Shown piece after piece: positions 17,413-24,916 of a stretch of 34,629 nt of DNA. How positions within the stretch are numbered: the stretch's first letter is position 1; the number at the start of each line of letters is the position of its first letter. This stretch comes from an uncultured Cytophaga sp. (lineage in GTDB: Bacteria > Bacteroidota > Bacteroidia > Cytophagales > Cytophagaceae). The stretch covers positions 1 to 34,629 of the forward strand of contig NZ_CALMGQ010000130.1 in NCBI RefSeq assembly GCF_937863595.1, read 5' to 3'. A program made the position numbers and the translations under genes. Under the pieces are notes generated by a model. That model was not told the origin of the DNA. It worked only from the letters and a program-made list of their open reading frames with translations, and ran no database searches.

Positions 17413-17614
17413 ACTTCTTGTTTATAATACCTAACGAGGCTTAGTAGGTGGTTTATCCCTATAGGTATCGGGATCAGCTCTACATCGCACACCTACACGT
17501 ATCTTTTTACTCGCCTTTCCTTATCGTCATCACAACAATGTTTCCAAAATTGCAGCATAAAGTAGTTTGAAAACTATGCATGAACGTCGTATTCGGAAGA
17601 CCATAATTTATTCT
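17413..17614 (-). mobile_element. Group II intron remnant A
   Basis: Closely similar to the 5' structural part of the intact intron at 23912-24090: for instance CTAACGAGG, AGCTCTACATC and GAACGTCGTATTCGGAAGAC are shared in the same order. Its left end also carries CTTCTTGTTTATAA as found beside the intact intron's domain V (22354-22368). Remnant A thus looks like an internally deleted copy that lost the reverse transcriptase. Same orientation as the intact intron (minus). Confidence 0.8.
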
Positions 17615-17740
17615 TTTGTACTTTCTGGAATTCGTGAACACTTCATTATACACCTTTACCACCCTTGCAAGCTAGCACTGAACTTCAAAATTGCACTGAA
17701 ACCCGTATGATTTAAATTCTATGTGTGTGCTGCCTTTTTG

Positions 17741-18646
17741 TTAGTATGAACGAAAATTTCTTTCAGAGTTTATATACTCTCTTAATCTTGTCCAAGCAAC
17801 AGGGTATCTATCATTGTCGTGTTTGTTTATTTCAGCCTTCCCTTCCATCATATCTCTCATATATTGCATTCCTTGCCATGCAGGATATAATTCATTTTTA
17901 GAAAAATCAAAAAACTTGGTAATTGAAATAATAACATTGAATAAACCAATGCCGCCTGGCTTGAAAATTTTGTACGGGGAGTCAGTAAGGTGAGTCATAA
18001 TATCTGCCACGTCTGCACATGAAACACTTTCTCCTGCAATACTGAGATAACGAGGAGCTGTTTCGTCCAATGCAGCATGCGCAGTGTATTGGGCAACGTT
18101 ATACGTTGTTGTCAAGTCCATTTTGATATTTTTATCTCCCCAACATAAAATTTTATTCTTTCCAAATAAAATGAGAGGCATATCGCCTGTGGTCAGCTCC
18201 ATAAATGCTCCGTTAAAAATGCTCGTAGATTGTATGGGTTGCTGATTTAAATAATCATGAAACTTTTTACGAAAGTCAAGGTTGCGATTTTTGCCATAAA
18301 TCAGATTTCTGAAATCTGTAGAAAAGTCGCTGGGTATAAATCGTGGGACCTTGGCTTTTATAGCAGCTTGTACAAGTATTTTTTGTGTGTCAACAATAGT
18401 GTCTTCAAAACCTGCTAAAACTGAAACAACACAGTCAACGCCTTTGCAAACCAATGCAATTTCTTCAATTGTATAAACGTCAACTTTGTAGATTTCTACA
18501 TTTTTTGAAGCCAAATTTTGTATTTTTTTTTCGTCCGTTTGACTTCTTACTAATACTTTAACAATTGTGTTAAGTTTCAACAATTCATCGACAATTTTAT
18601 TTCCTAAATTCCCTGTTGCTCCTGCAATTAAAATTACTTTACTCAT
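17741..18646 (-). CDS. NmrA-like NAD(P)-binding oxidoreductase
   Basis: About 301 aa from the ATG at 18646 (MSKVILIAGATGNLGNKIVD); the longer frame to 18670 adds eight doubtful residues. A Rossmann fold is shown by GATGNLG (about 8-14) and the beta-alpha-beta pattern VKVLVRSQTDEKK (about 30-42), where the Arg after strand 2 suggests NADP(H). DCVVSVLAG and RFIPSDFSTDF (about 112-122) fit the NmrA/isoflavone reductase-like atypical short-chain dehydrogenase group. Such proteins act as redox enzymes or NADP sensors. A perfect 20-bp palindrome 49-68 bp upstream suggests single-operator control. It is flanked on both sides by intron remnants, as if brought in or bounded by intron copies. Confidence 0.85.
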   Translation of the reverse strand: MSKVILIAGATGNLGNKIVDELLKLNTIVKVLVRSQTDEKKIQNLASKNVEIYKVDVYTIEEIALVCKGVDCVVSVLAGFEDTIVDTQKILVQAAIKAKVPRFIPSDFSTDFRNLIYGKNRNLDFRKKFHDYLNQQPIQSTSIFNGAFMELTTGDMPLILFGKNKILCWGDKNIKMDLTTTYNVAQYTAHAALDETAPRYLSIAGESVSCADVADIMTHLTDSPYKIFKPGGIGLFNVIISITKFFDFSKNELYPAWQGMQYMRDMMEGKAEINKHDNDRYPVAWTRLREYINSERNFRSY

Positions 18647-18694
18647 TTTATTTTGTCTTGATACGTGCAAAATTTATGTTTCTAGAGCAGTCTA

Positions 18695-18714
18695 AATCTA
18701 CCAAATGGTAGATT
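18695..18714. promoter_or_regulatory. Operator-like palindrome upstream of the NmrA gene
   Basis: AATCTACCA and TGGTAGATT, perfect 9-bp arms with a 2-bp centre (AA). The size and symmetry fit a dimeric winged-helix or TetR-type repressor. It lies 49-68 bp before the ATG. No regulator gene is adjacent. Confidence 0.65.
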
Positions 18715-18863
18715 ATATTATTGATATTTCCTCTTATTCTAATCAAATGTTAGCGTGGCCGTTCTTCGTGTTGCAGAGTCGGTGTTGGTGATAGGTGTTG
18801 CAAGTCTTGAAAGAAACAAACGTTCCTTAACATTGAGCCTGCTGCTCCCTATAGTTATCGGGA

Positions 18864-18948
18864 TTCTTGTTTATACATCACAAGGTATACATTACCTACG
18901 GATGTACCAATTATATATGCGGAAATAACCTAGGGTATTTCTTATATT
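18864..18948 (-). mobile_element. Group II intron remnant B
   Basis: Matches the intact intron at about 22357-22440, which holds the end of the reverse-transcriptase ORF: shared blocks include CTTGTTTATA, ATCACAAGGTATA and TTACCTACGGATGTACCAAT. Domain V is not present next to it. The matching stops where CCCTATAGTTATCGGGA begins; a near-identical block also lies inside remnant A. Confidence 0.8.
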
Positions 18949-19070
18949 ACGCTTGCTGAATAGTTGGACGATCGCCAAAATATTGTTTCCTGTAAAAACG
19001 ATTTTCATACATTAGGAAAATTTTGTACCTATTAAAAAAACTGAAGCATTTTTATATCTTCCAACAAAAT

Positions 19071-19096
19071 AAAAAAGCAGAACCTAAATTCTGCTT
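19071..19096 (-). terminator. Intrinsic terminator of the 96-aa gene
   Basis: AAGCAGAA (19075-19082) and TTCTGCTT (19089-19096) pair perfectly around a 6-nt loop, followed on the minus strand by a T run (19076-19071). It lies about 35 nt beyond the stop of the minus-strand gene. Confidence 0.8.
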
Positions 19097-19129
19097 CTAT
19101 ATTAGTTTTTATCCACCGCGGCGGACGAT

Positions 19130-19420
19130 TCAGAGGGTTCTGTCAGTTAGGACGAGACAGTACTTTGTAGTCCATTCTTTACCCAAAAATCTCCCAAGTT
19201 TCCAAACAGAATCTTCAAGTTTCTCTCCTTGATCAAGTTTTGATTTCAAATCTTGTATTAAAGGCTTATGTCGTCTGTTAAAATCAAGTAAATATTTTGG
19301 TTCTCCATTTTCATAAACGACCCATTCGTCAATCGAAAGTTTGTAAAATGGAATTACCCGAACTATTTTTTTCGATTTTTGAAAGAGATATGATTCAGCC
19401 TGTCGTTTTGTGGTCTCCAT
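19130..19420 (-). CDS. Hypothetical protein, 96 aa
   Basis: Not recognised. Basic, soluble, no signal peptide. Residues 1-40 (KRQAESYLFQKSKKIVRVIPFY) and the helix HKPLIQDLKSKLDQGEKLED (about 52-71) suggest a small mixed alpha/beta protein. A matching terminator lies downstream and palindromic element a begins 12 nt before its ATG, so it looks like the leftmost gene of the cassette region. No cassette boundary motif was found on its 3' side, where intron remnant B and the terminator lie instead. Confidence 0.55.
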   Translation of the reverse strand: METTKRQAESYLFQKSKKIVRVIPFYKLSIDEWVVYENGEPKYLLDFNRRHKPLIQDLKSKLDQGEKLEDSVWKLGRFLGKEWTTKYCLVLTDRTL

Positions 19421-19431
19421 TGCATTGAGCT

Positions 19432-19566
19432 TTACGTTTTGCGGCTAAAAGAAGTTGGCGATTGGGAAGCACTAAACAGCCTGCCAACACAAAACTTGAT
19501 ACGAAGTACAAAGTTTCATTAACCACTGAATCGCCAATTACTTTTAGCCGCTATTATAGGGCGTTT
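19432..19566. repeat. Palindromic cassette-junction element a
   Basis: Arms 19441-19463 and 19529-19551 pair at 21 of 23 positions (outer part GCGGCTAAAAG, inner part TTGGCGATT). The 65-nt interior contains GAAGCACTAAAC and AACTTGATACGAAGTA, shared with element e. Upper outer motif, read away from catalase: AAAACGCCCTATAAT. Lower outer motif: GCTTTACG. It lies 6 nt from the catalase stop. Confidence 0.85.
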
Positions 19567-19571
19567 TAGTC

Positions 19572-21032
19572 TTATAAATCCAATGCACTCATATTTATTC
19601 CTAAGGCTTTAGCAACACCTTCTCCATAAGCAGGATCTGCTTTATAGCAATTTGAAATGTGTCTTTCTTGAATAAATTTTTCAGCACCACCAATTTCACC
19701 AGCAGTATTATTAAACAGAACTTGTTTTTGTTCAGTTGTCATAAGCCTAAAAAGGTTACCAGGTTGAGTGTAATAATCTTCATCTTCTCTGTGGTCATAG
19801 TGAAAAGCAGCACCTTCTAATTCTAAAGATGGTTCAGCAAATTCTTTTTGCTCTTGCCATTGTCCGTAGCTATTTGGCTCATAATGAATTGTTGAACCTT
19901 CGTTTCCATCTACTCGCATGGCTCCGTCTCTATGTGGATTATGAAAAGGACATTTAGGCTTATTTACAGGTATTTGGTAATGATTTACACCTAATCTATA
20001 ACGTTGAGCATCTCCATAAGAAAATAAGCGACCTTGTAACATTTTATCAGGAGAAAAACCAATACCCGGTACCACATTTGCTGGATTAAAAGCGGCTTGC
20101 TCAACATCTGCAAAATAGTTTTCTGGGTTTCTGTTTAATTCCATCACACCAACATCCATTAATGGATAGTCGCCATGTGGCCAAACTTTAGTTAAGTCAA
20201 ATGCATCAAAACGATAGTTTTTAGCATCCGCTTCTGGCATAATTTGAACTTTTAGTTTCCATTTTGGAAAATCACCTTTTTCAATTGAATTATATAAATC
20301 TCTTTGATTACTTTCTCTATCTTTTCCAATAATTTCAGTTGCTTCTGCATTGGATAAGTTTTCAATTCCTTGTTCTGATTTAAAGTGAAATTTCACCCAA
20401 TACCTTTCGTTTTTTGCGTTTATAAAACTAAAGGTGTGACTTCCGAAACCGTGCATATGTCTGTATGATTTAGGAATACCTCTTTCACTCATCACAATAG
20501 TAATTTGATGAAGAGCTTCTGGAAGAAGTGTCCAAAAATCCCAATTATGATTTGCGCTTCTCAAGTTAGTTTTTGGATCGCGTTTTACTGCTTTATTTAA
20601 GTCAGGAAATTTATATGGATCTTTTAAAAAGAAAACGGGTGTGTTATTACCTGCTAAATCCCAATTTCCTTCTTCAGTATAAAATTTAATCGCAAATCCA
20701 CGAATATCTCTTTCTGCATCAGCTGCGCCACGCTCTCCTGCTACGGTTGAAAAGCGAACGAATAAATCTGTTTTTTTACCTATTTCAGAAAATATTTTTG
20801 CCTTTGTGTATTTGGTAATATCATGCGTTACTGTAAATGTACCAAATGCACCAGAACCTTTAGCGTGCATTCTTCTTTCAGGAATTACCTCTCTGTCAAA
20901 ATGAGCAAGCTTTTCAAGAAACCAAAAATCTTGTAACAGCATTGGACCTTTTTTCCCTGCTGTCTCTACATTTTGATTTTCAGCTATCGGTCTGCCCGAA
21001 ACCGATGTGAGTTTTTTCTTTTCATCTTTCAT
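19572..21032 (-). CDS. katA: Monofunctional haem catalase
   Basis: 486 aa, typical small-subunit (clade 3) catalase. Breaks down hydrogen peroxide to water and oxygen. The distal haem residues are present: His56 in [14 protein letters not shown] and Asn130 in [10 protein letters not shown]; the proximal haem tyrosine lies in [31 protein letters not shown] is the family core. No signal peptide, so it is cytoplasmic. The gene fills its cassette tightly: 5 nt from stop to element a and about 40 nt from ATG to element b. No peroxide regulator (OxyR/PerR) is adjacent, and I see no clear promoter, so how it is expressed is open. Confidence 0.97.
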   Translation of the reverse strand: MKDEKKKLTSVSGRPIAENQNVETAGKKGPMLLQDFWFLEKLAHFDREVIPERRMHAKGSGAFGTFTVTHDITKYTKAKIFSEIGKKTDLFVRFSTVAGERGAADAERDIRGFAIKFYTEEGNWDLAGNNTPVFFLKDPYKFPDLNKAVKRDPKTNLRSANHNWDFWTLLPEALHQITIVMSERGIPKSYRHMHGFGSHTFSFINAKNERYWVKFHFKSEQGIENLSNAEATEIIGKDRESNQRDLYNSIEKGDFPKWKLKVQIMPEADAKNYRFDAFDLTKVWPHGDYPLMDVGVMELNRNPENYFADVEQAAFNPANVVPGIGFSPDKMLQGRLFSYGDAQRYRLGVNHYQIPVNKPKCPFHNPHRDGAMRVDGNEGSTIHYEPNSYGQWQEQKEFAEPSLELEGAAFHYDHREDEDYYTQPGNLFRLMTTEQKQVLFNNTAGEIGGAEKFIQERHISNCYKADPAYGEGVAKALGINMSALDL

Positions 21033-21069
21033 GTTTTGTTGTTTAAGTAATAAATTTATTATCGTTTTA

Positions 21070-21241
21070 AATGCCTACGTTTATGGTGGATTTTGTTGTA
21101 GGCGTTAAGAGCGCTGCGCTTTCCTAAACACCGAACCCGCGCGCCTTTTAAATTTAATCAATTTGCGCGGACTTTAATCCGCCAATCTCAATATTATCAA
21201 AGGAGCCAACAATAAATGTAAGCTTGTTGTTATTGTTCGTT
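21070..21241. repeat. Palindromic cassette-junction element b
   Basis: Second subfamily, shared with c, d and h. Outer arms TTTTGTTGTAGGC (21091-21103) and GAGCCAACAATAA (about 21203-21215) pair with a few mismatches; inner CCGCGC/GCGCGG pair around a TTTAAATTTAATCA loop. Lower motif ATGCCTACG matches the catalase far end (ACGCCCTA); upper motif, read outward from the 138-aa gene, AACGAACAATAAC. Confidence 0.85.
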
Positions 21242-21242
21242 T

Positions 21243-21659
21243 TTATTCTTTTCCTATTCCAGTTTTATTGATATGATCTAGTAAGGCAATTTCCAAATCA
21301 TCACATATTTCCCAAAATTTATCATCCATTTCTTCAATATCATTTTCAAGCTGATCTTCAGAGAATTTATCAAATTGCTTTTGTCTGGCATTAGGTCCAC
21401 TGGGTATTCCTTTGGGAAAATAAACCTTATTAAACTCACGTAATTGATTTGCAATTGAACTGAAATTCAAGTATTCTAAATCTTCGATTGCATCCCCGTT
21501 TTTATCAGCTCCATGATTTATATAATGATCCCATAGCCCATCAGTCGTTAATGGTTCTATGTTAAACCAAACTCGTTGTTCTCGAGTCAATTTACTATAA
21601 TCTGAAAAACCAATATCTACTATTTTTTCCCACGCAGATTGGGCTTCTTCTCTTGTCAT
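21243..21659 (-). CDS. Hypothetical acidic protein, 138 aa (possibly DUF4375/DMP19-like)
   Basis: Soluble, acidic, helix-rich, no export signal. LTREQRVWFNIEPLTTDG (about 24-41), followed by LWDHYINHGADKNGDAIEDL (about 42-61), resembles the start of DUF4375 (DMP19) proteins, in which a Gly-rich turn follows a helix; this match is weak and rests on pattern only. Proteins of this kind are often immunity or DNA-mimic-type small proteins. The gene is alone in its cassette: the stop lies within 2 nt of element b and the ATG is 19 nt from element c. The cassette ends carry related motifs (ACAATAAC and ATCATAAC). Confidence 0.65.
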   Translation of the reverse strand: MTREEAQSAWEKIVDIGFSDYSKLTREQRVWFNIEPLTTDGLWDHYINHGADKNGDAIEDLEYLNFSSIANQLREFNKVYFPKGIPSGPNARQKQFDKFSEDQLENDIEEMDDKFWEICDDLEIALLDHINKTGIGKE

Positions 21660-21677
21660 AAATTCAATGTTTTGTAG

Positions 21678-21854
21678 AATGCATCATAACGTTGATGGTG
21701 GCTTTTGTTGTAGGCTCTAATAGCGCTGCGCTTTCATAAACACCGAACCCGCGCACCTTTTAAATTTAATCAAATTGTGCGGACTTTAATGCACTACTCT
21801 CAATATTAGCAAAGAAGCCTACAATAAATGTAAACTAATTGTTAGCAACCGTGC
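21678..21854. repeat. Palindromic cassette-junction element c
   Basis: Nearly identical to b and d across the interior (GCGCTGCGCTTTC, ACACCGAACCCGCGCA, TTTAAATTTAATCAAA). Arms TTTTGTTGTAGGCT (21703-21716) and AGCCTACAATAAA (21817-21829) pair at 12 of 13 positions. Lower motif AATGCATCATAAC (21678-21690); upper motif, read outward from the 127-aa gene, GCACGGTTGCTAAC (21854-21841). Confidence 0.9.
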
Positions 21855-21858
21855 TTAA

Positions 21859-22242
21859 TTAGTCTCTCAAGGTTAGTATGCCTTTGTCATTTAACACTTC
21901 AGTCAAGGCAATTTTTAATTGATTAAATTTTGAATCATCGATCGACAAATCAATCTCAATAGTTAAATCACCATACTTCATGTGAAATTTATTTTTATAT
22001 AAGTCAACAGAAAAATTATCCAAATCTCCAGATTTATCAGAATCGCTTAACTCAATATAATAATAGTCTGTCTCAAATTCATCCTCGGAATAAGTACGTT
22101 GAAACATCAAATATTGTTCAAGGGGATTTATTATCTCATCAAAAGATTTATCTTCATCGCCCGAATCTATAATATCAGAAAACGAAACTGTTAATCCAGA
22201 ATCCGAATTATCTATAATTAATTCTTTGCAAGAAAAATTCAT
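21859..22242 (-). CDS. Hypothetical very acidic protein, 127 aa
   Basis: Not recognised. Very rich in Asp, Glu and Ser, with alternating strands (LIIDNSDSGLTVSFSDII, HMKYGDLTIEIDLSI) and a C-terminal helix (KFNQLKIALTEVLND). No signal peptide or membrane helix. The look is that of a small immunity protein or DNA-mimic, but this is only an impression. It is a single-gene cassette: 4 nt from its stop to element c and about 29 nt from its ATG to the GGTTGCTAA motif, where the group II intron has landed. Both cassette ends carry GGTTGCTAA. Confidence 0.65.
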   Translation of the reverse strand: MNFSCKELIIDNSDSGLTVSFSDIIDSGDEDKSFDEIINPLEQYLMFQRTYSEDEFETDYYYIELSDSDKSGDLDNFSVDLYKNKFHMKYGDLTIEIDLSIDDSKFNQLKIALTEVLNDKGILTLRD

Positions 22243-22322
22243 TTAATCAGAAGTTAAAATAGTGGTCGAAGTATGGTTGCTAATCGAGTCACGCAAGGGA
22301 ATTTCACCCTCACGTTCTCACG

Positions 22323-22356
22323 GAACCGTGCTTGAGACTCTCACCTCACACGGCTC
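22323..22356 (-). ncRNA. Group II intron domain V, with domain VI at 22283-22322
   Basis: On the minus strand, a 34-nt hairpin starting GAGCCGTGTGAGG and ending CACGGTTC, with the AGC catalytic triad at its 5' side. Domain VI follows: ACGTGAGGG pairs with CCCTTGCGT and GAG with CTC, leaving an unpaired GA whose A lies 7 nt from the 3' end, the expected branch-point position. Confidence 0.88.
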
Positions 22357-22388
22357 TTCTTGTTTATAAATCACAAGGTATAAATTAC

Positions 22389-23651
22389 CTACGGATGTAC
22401 CAATTCCCAATGCGGAAATAATCTAGGATATTTCTTATACTGCGCACGCAACCAATATCGACTTGCGTACTTGTACAAACCTTTCTCCCACTTTACCCAT
22501 TTTAACAGACGTGCATTCAGTTGATTCCACACATAGAACATTGTCCGTTTATACCACTTATGATAGTGATTCATAAGTCCATTTATAATTGGACGTAGCT
22601 CCTTTGCAACCTCCGCTAACGACTTACGTTTCTTATGAATTTGCATCTCCTTGAATTTTCTAAGTATACTACTTTTAGATTGCATACTTACAAATATCCT
22701 TGGCACTAAACATGCCTTTCCTTTAAACGTAACCATTGCTAGACGTATAGTGAAACCTAGAAAATCGAAACTCCTAGGATAACTTTTAGAAGCCTTACCT
22801 CTCACGTGTACAATCTTGGTTTTAGTCAGATGCAAACTAAGTTTACATGCTTCCATACGTTCTCGTATTTCATTAAGTACATGTATTGCTTGTTTCTCTG
22901 TACTACAGTGAACAACAATATCGTCTGCATACCTTTCGAAAGGCTTCTCATGATGCTTCTCTTCCATCCACTTATCGAAGACTACATGTAAGAACAAGTT
23001 CGACAACAAGGGGCTTATTACACCCCCCTGTGGTGTCCCAAATTCTGTACGCTGAAGATTCCCATCGCGTTTTAGGACACCTGCTTTCAACCAACGCTCC
23101 ACATAAAGCAATATCCATTTTGCATTGCAATAATGGTTAACTGCTTTAAGCATGAGTGTATGATCAATGGTGTCGAAGAAACCTTTGATGTCTAGGTCTA
23201 TCACAAAGTTGTAATTGAAACTATTGTAGTTCGCTTGCGCTACTGCATCGTGACAACTACGCTTTGGACGATAACCAAAGGAGCTTGAATGGAAAATTGG
23301 TTCGAGTATTTTCTCAAGATGCACACGTGCTACTTCTTGGGCAATACGGTCTAAAAGTGTGGGGATTCCTAACAAGCGTGTACCGCCCGTTTTCTTAGCA
23401 ATTTCTGTTTGGCGCAAAGACTGCGGAAAGTATGTGCCCGAAGTCAATCGATTCCAAAGTTTATATAACTCAGTTTTCTTATGTGCTTCTAGATATGACC
23501 AATCCATTTGGTCTACACCTGCACCGCCGTTATTGGCTTTCACTTTCTTGTAAGCCTGCCACACCATTACTTTGGTAATTGGTTGTGATTTTGTTTCAAA
23601 ATAATCTGTCATCCCTTTGCAGGTTGTAAATATATTTTCAAAACTAAACAA
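22389..23651 (-). CDS. ltrA: Group II intron reverse transcriptase/maturase
   Basis: 420 aa. It copies and helps fold the intron that encodes it. Reverse-transcriptase blocks: IPTLLDRIAQEVARVHLEKI (about 96-115), SSFGYRPKRSCHDAV (about 123-137), IDLDIKGFFDTIDH (about 151-164), GTPQGGVISPLLSNLFLH (about 205-222) and the catalytic FERYADDIVVHCS (YADD 241-244). The maturase (GIIM) domain follows, with HYHKWYKR and LLKWVKWEK near the end. There is no HNH endonuclease domain, so the intron must use nicked or single-stranded DNA for priming. M14 (MTDYFETKSQPITK) is an alternative start. The gene appears fully intact, so the intron may be active. Confidence 0.95.
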   Translation of the reverse strand: MFSFENIFTTCKGMTDYFETKSQPITKVMVWQAYKKVKANNGGAGVDQMDWSYLEAHKKTELYKLWNRLTSGTYFPQSLRQTEIAKKTGGTRLLGIPTLLDRIAQEVARVHLEKILEPIFHSSSFGYRPKRSCHDAVAQANYNSFNYNFVIDLDIKGFFDTIDHTLMLKAVNHYCNAKWILLYVERWLKAGVLKRDGNLQRTEFGTPQGGVISPLLSNLFLHVVFDKWMEEKHHEKPFERYADDIVVHCSTEKQAIHVLNEIRERMEACKLSLHLTKTKIVHVRGKASKSYPRSFDFLGFTIRLAMVTFKGKACLVPRIFVSMQSKSSILRKFKEMQIHKKRKSLAEVAKELRPIINGLMNHYHKWYKRTMFYVWNQLNARLLKWVKWEKGLYKYASRYWLRAQYKKYPRLFPHWELVHP

Positions 23652-24215
23652 GCCAAGTCCTTCGCTCCACTATCTTTCAATAGCTTCATTACTACTACGG
23701 CTTGGTCTGTCACCTGCATCTCTAGCCATCCTTGCTAGTTTGTTTCCTCTATTCGAGTTAGCAGAACGATACAGATTTCTCTTGTTCCTTAAAACAGCCT
23801 ATGATGTATTCCTGCCACCTTTACCCCGGATGTCGTGTAACCAGTAATCAGGTTGCCGTTACACTCTTCTCGCAAATATAACCGTAGCTACTTGCTTTCG
23901 ACATCGCATCCACCTTAACGAGGTTTAATAGGTGGTTCAATTTATTCAGCTCTACATCACGCACCTACAGGCATCTTTGCGCCCGTTTTTCCTTATCGCT
24001 CACCACAATAATGTTTCCAGCTATTGCAGCATAAGGTGGTTTGAAAACTACGCCTGAACGTCGTATTCGGAAGACCATAATTTGTTCTTTCTTAATTTTA
24101 ATTTCTTAGCCATTCGCTTCGCTTGAACTCTACAAAAATTAAAATAAAACAAATACCCTTCCATCTGTTTTAAAGCATTCACATTTCCTTGAATAAAATG
24201 TGATTCAAGACACAC

Positions 24216-24381
24216 ACGGCTATGGTGGCTTTTGTTGTAGGCTTTAAGAGCGCTGCGCTTTCCTAAACACCGAGCCCGCGCAACCTTATAAATTTAATCA
24301 AATTGCGCGGACTTGAAAGCACAAATCTCAATATTATCAAAGAAGCCTACAATAAATGCCACTAATTGTTAGCAACCGTTT
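24216..24381. repeat. Palindromic cassette-junction element d, split by the intron
   Basis: The main part is here; the remaining motif GGTTGCTA is at 22275-22282, on the other side of the intron. Arms GGTGGCTTTTGTTGTAGGCTT (24224-24244) and GAAGCCTACAATAAATGCCACT (about 24342-24363) pair at about 18 of 21 positions; inner CCGCGCAA/TTGCGCGG are perfect. The upper motif, read outward from the geneless segment, is AAACGGTTGCTAAC (24381-24368). Confidence 0.9.
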
Positions 24382-24741
24382 AAATAAAAACTCTCTTAAA
24401 GTGCCAATGCATTTATTAAAAACGAATGAAAAAGCCGATTCAAAATCCGATTATCAAATTAAAAAAAATATCCGATAGAACATAAATACAATTTGGTTAA
24501 GCTACAGTTTATTAAAAGTTATTTTATATTTTGGTGTCGAATCAAGTCATTTAAGCGAATCTGAATCCGATTAAAACGTATTATTAATTGGCACAAAAAA
24601 TAAAATGAAATAAATATTCGGAATCCAATTTATAAACATCAAATCTTCGAAATCGATCTAGCCAAAGCAAAAGAAAAAATATCAATTAGAGTTCAAATCA
24701 AACCGTTAAAAATATTGGGCTGATTAGAAAACCCTGTTGTA
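24382..24741. other. Cassette-like segment without a recognisable gene
   Basis: About 360 bp between elements d and e, bounded on both sides by outward GGTTGCTAAC, as gene-bearing cassettes are. No open frame longer than about 25 codons was found in the frames I read. It is AT-rich but has several scattered copies of ATCCGAT or close variants. It may be a decayed cassette or may carry a non-coding RNA or regulatory site. Confidence 0.55.
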
Positions 24742-24891
24742 AAATGGTTGCTAACGGTTCTCGGCTTGGCGAAGGTGGCGATTTTCACCACAAATGTTGA
24801 TACGAAGTAGGAACTTCAAACTTACGAAAAAGTTTCAAACGAAGCACTAAACCGCCACTTTTGCCAAGCCGATGTTACCTGCTGGCGTTCT
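24742..24891. repeat. Palindromic cassette-junction element e
   Basis: Arms 24761-24780 (TCGGCTTGGCGAAGGTGGCG) and 24853-24872 pair at 18 of 20 positions. The interior shares TTGATACGAAGTA and GAAGCACTAAAC with element a. Lower motif AAATGGTTGCTAAC; upper motif, read outward from the copper operon, AACGCCAGCAGGTAAC (24889-24874). It lies 26 nt after the copper-oxidase stop. Confidence 0.9.
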
Positions 24892-24916
24892 TGTCCGCCC
24901 ACTATTTAGGTGTTGT

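Larger units (their letters stand above)
22283..24215 (-). mobile_element. Complete group II intron (1,933 nt) inserted in element d
   Basis: On the minus strand it begins GTGTGTCTTG at 24215, fitting the 5' consensus GUGYG, and ends CTCGAT at 22283, fitting AY. It contains about 560 nt of 5' structural RNA, a 420-aa reverse transcriptase/maturase, a 34-nt domain V and domain VI. Joining the flanks (AGCCGT|TAGCAACC on the minus strand) recreates a normal cassette element, which fixes both ends. A hairpin TGTAAC/GTTACA at about 23836-23865 holds ACGGC, able to pair with GCCGT of the 5' exon, a candidate EBS1. The intron has no endonuclease domain. Confidence 0.88.

Noticed and set aside
18721..18860. 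A further cassette element near GTTAGCGTGGCCGTTC
   Set aside because: The GTTAGCG word resembles a boundary, but no pairing arms were found around it.
22389..23651. The reverse transcriptase as a retron or diversity-generating element
   Set aside because: It has a maturase domain, and domain V, domain VI and GUGYG/AY ends flank it, so it belongs to a group II intron.
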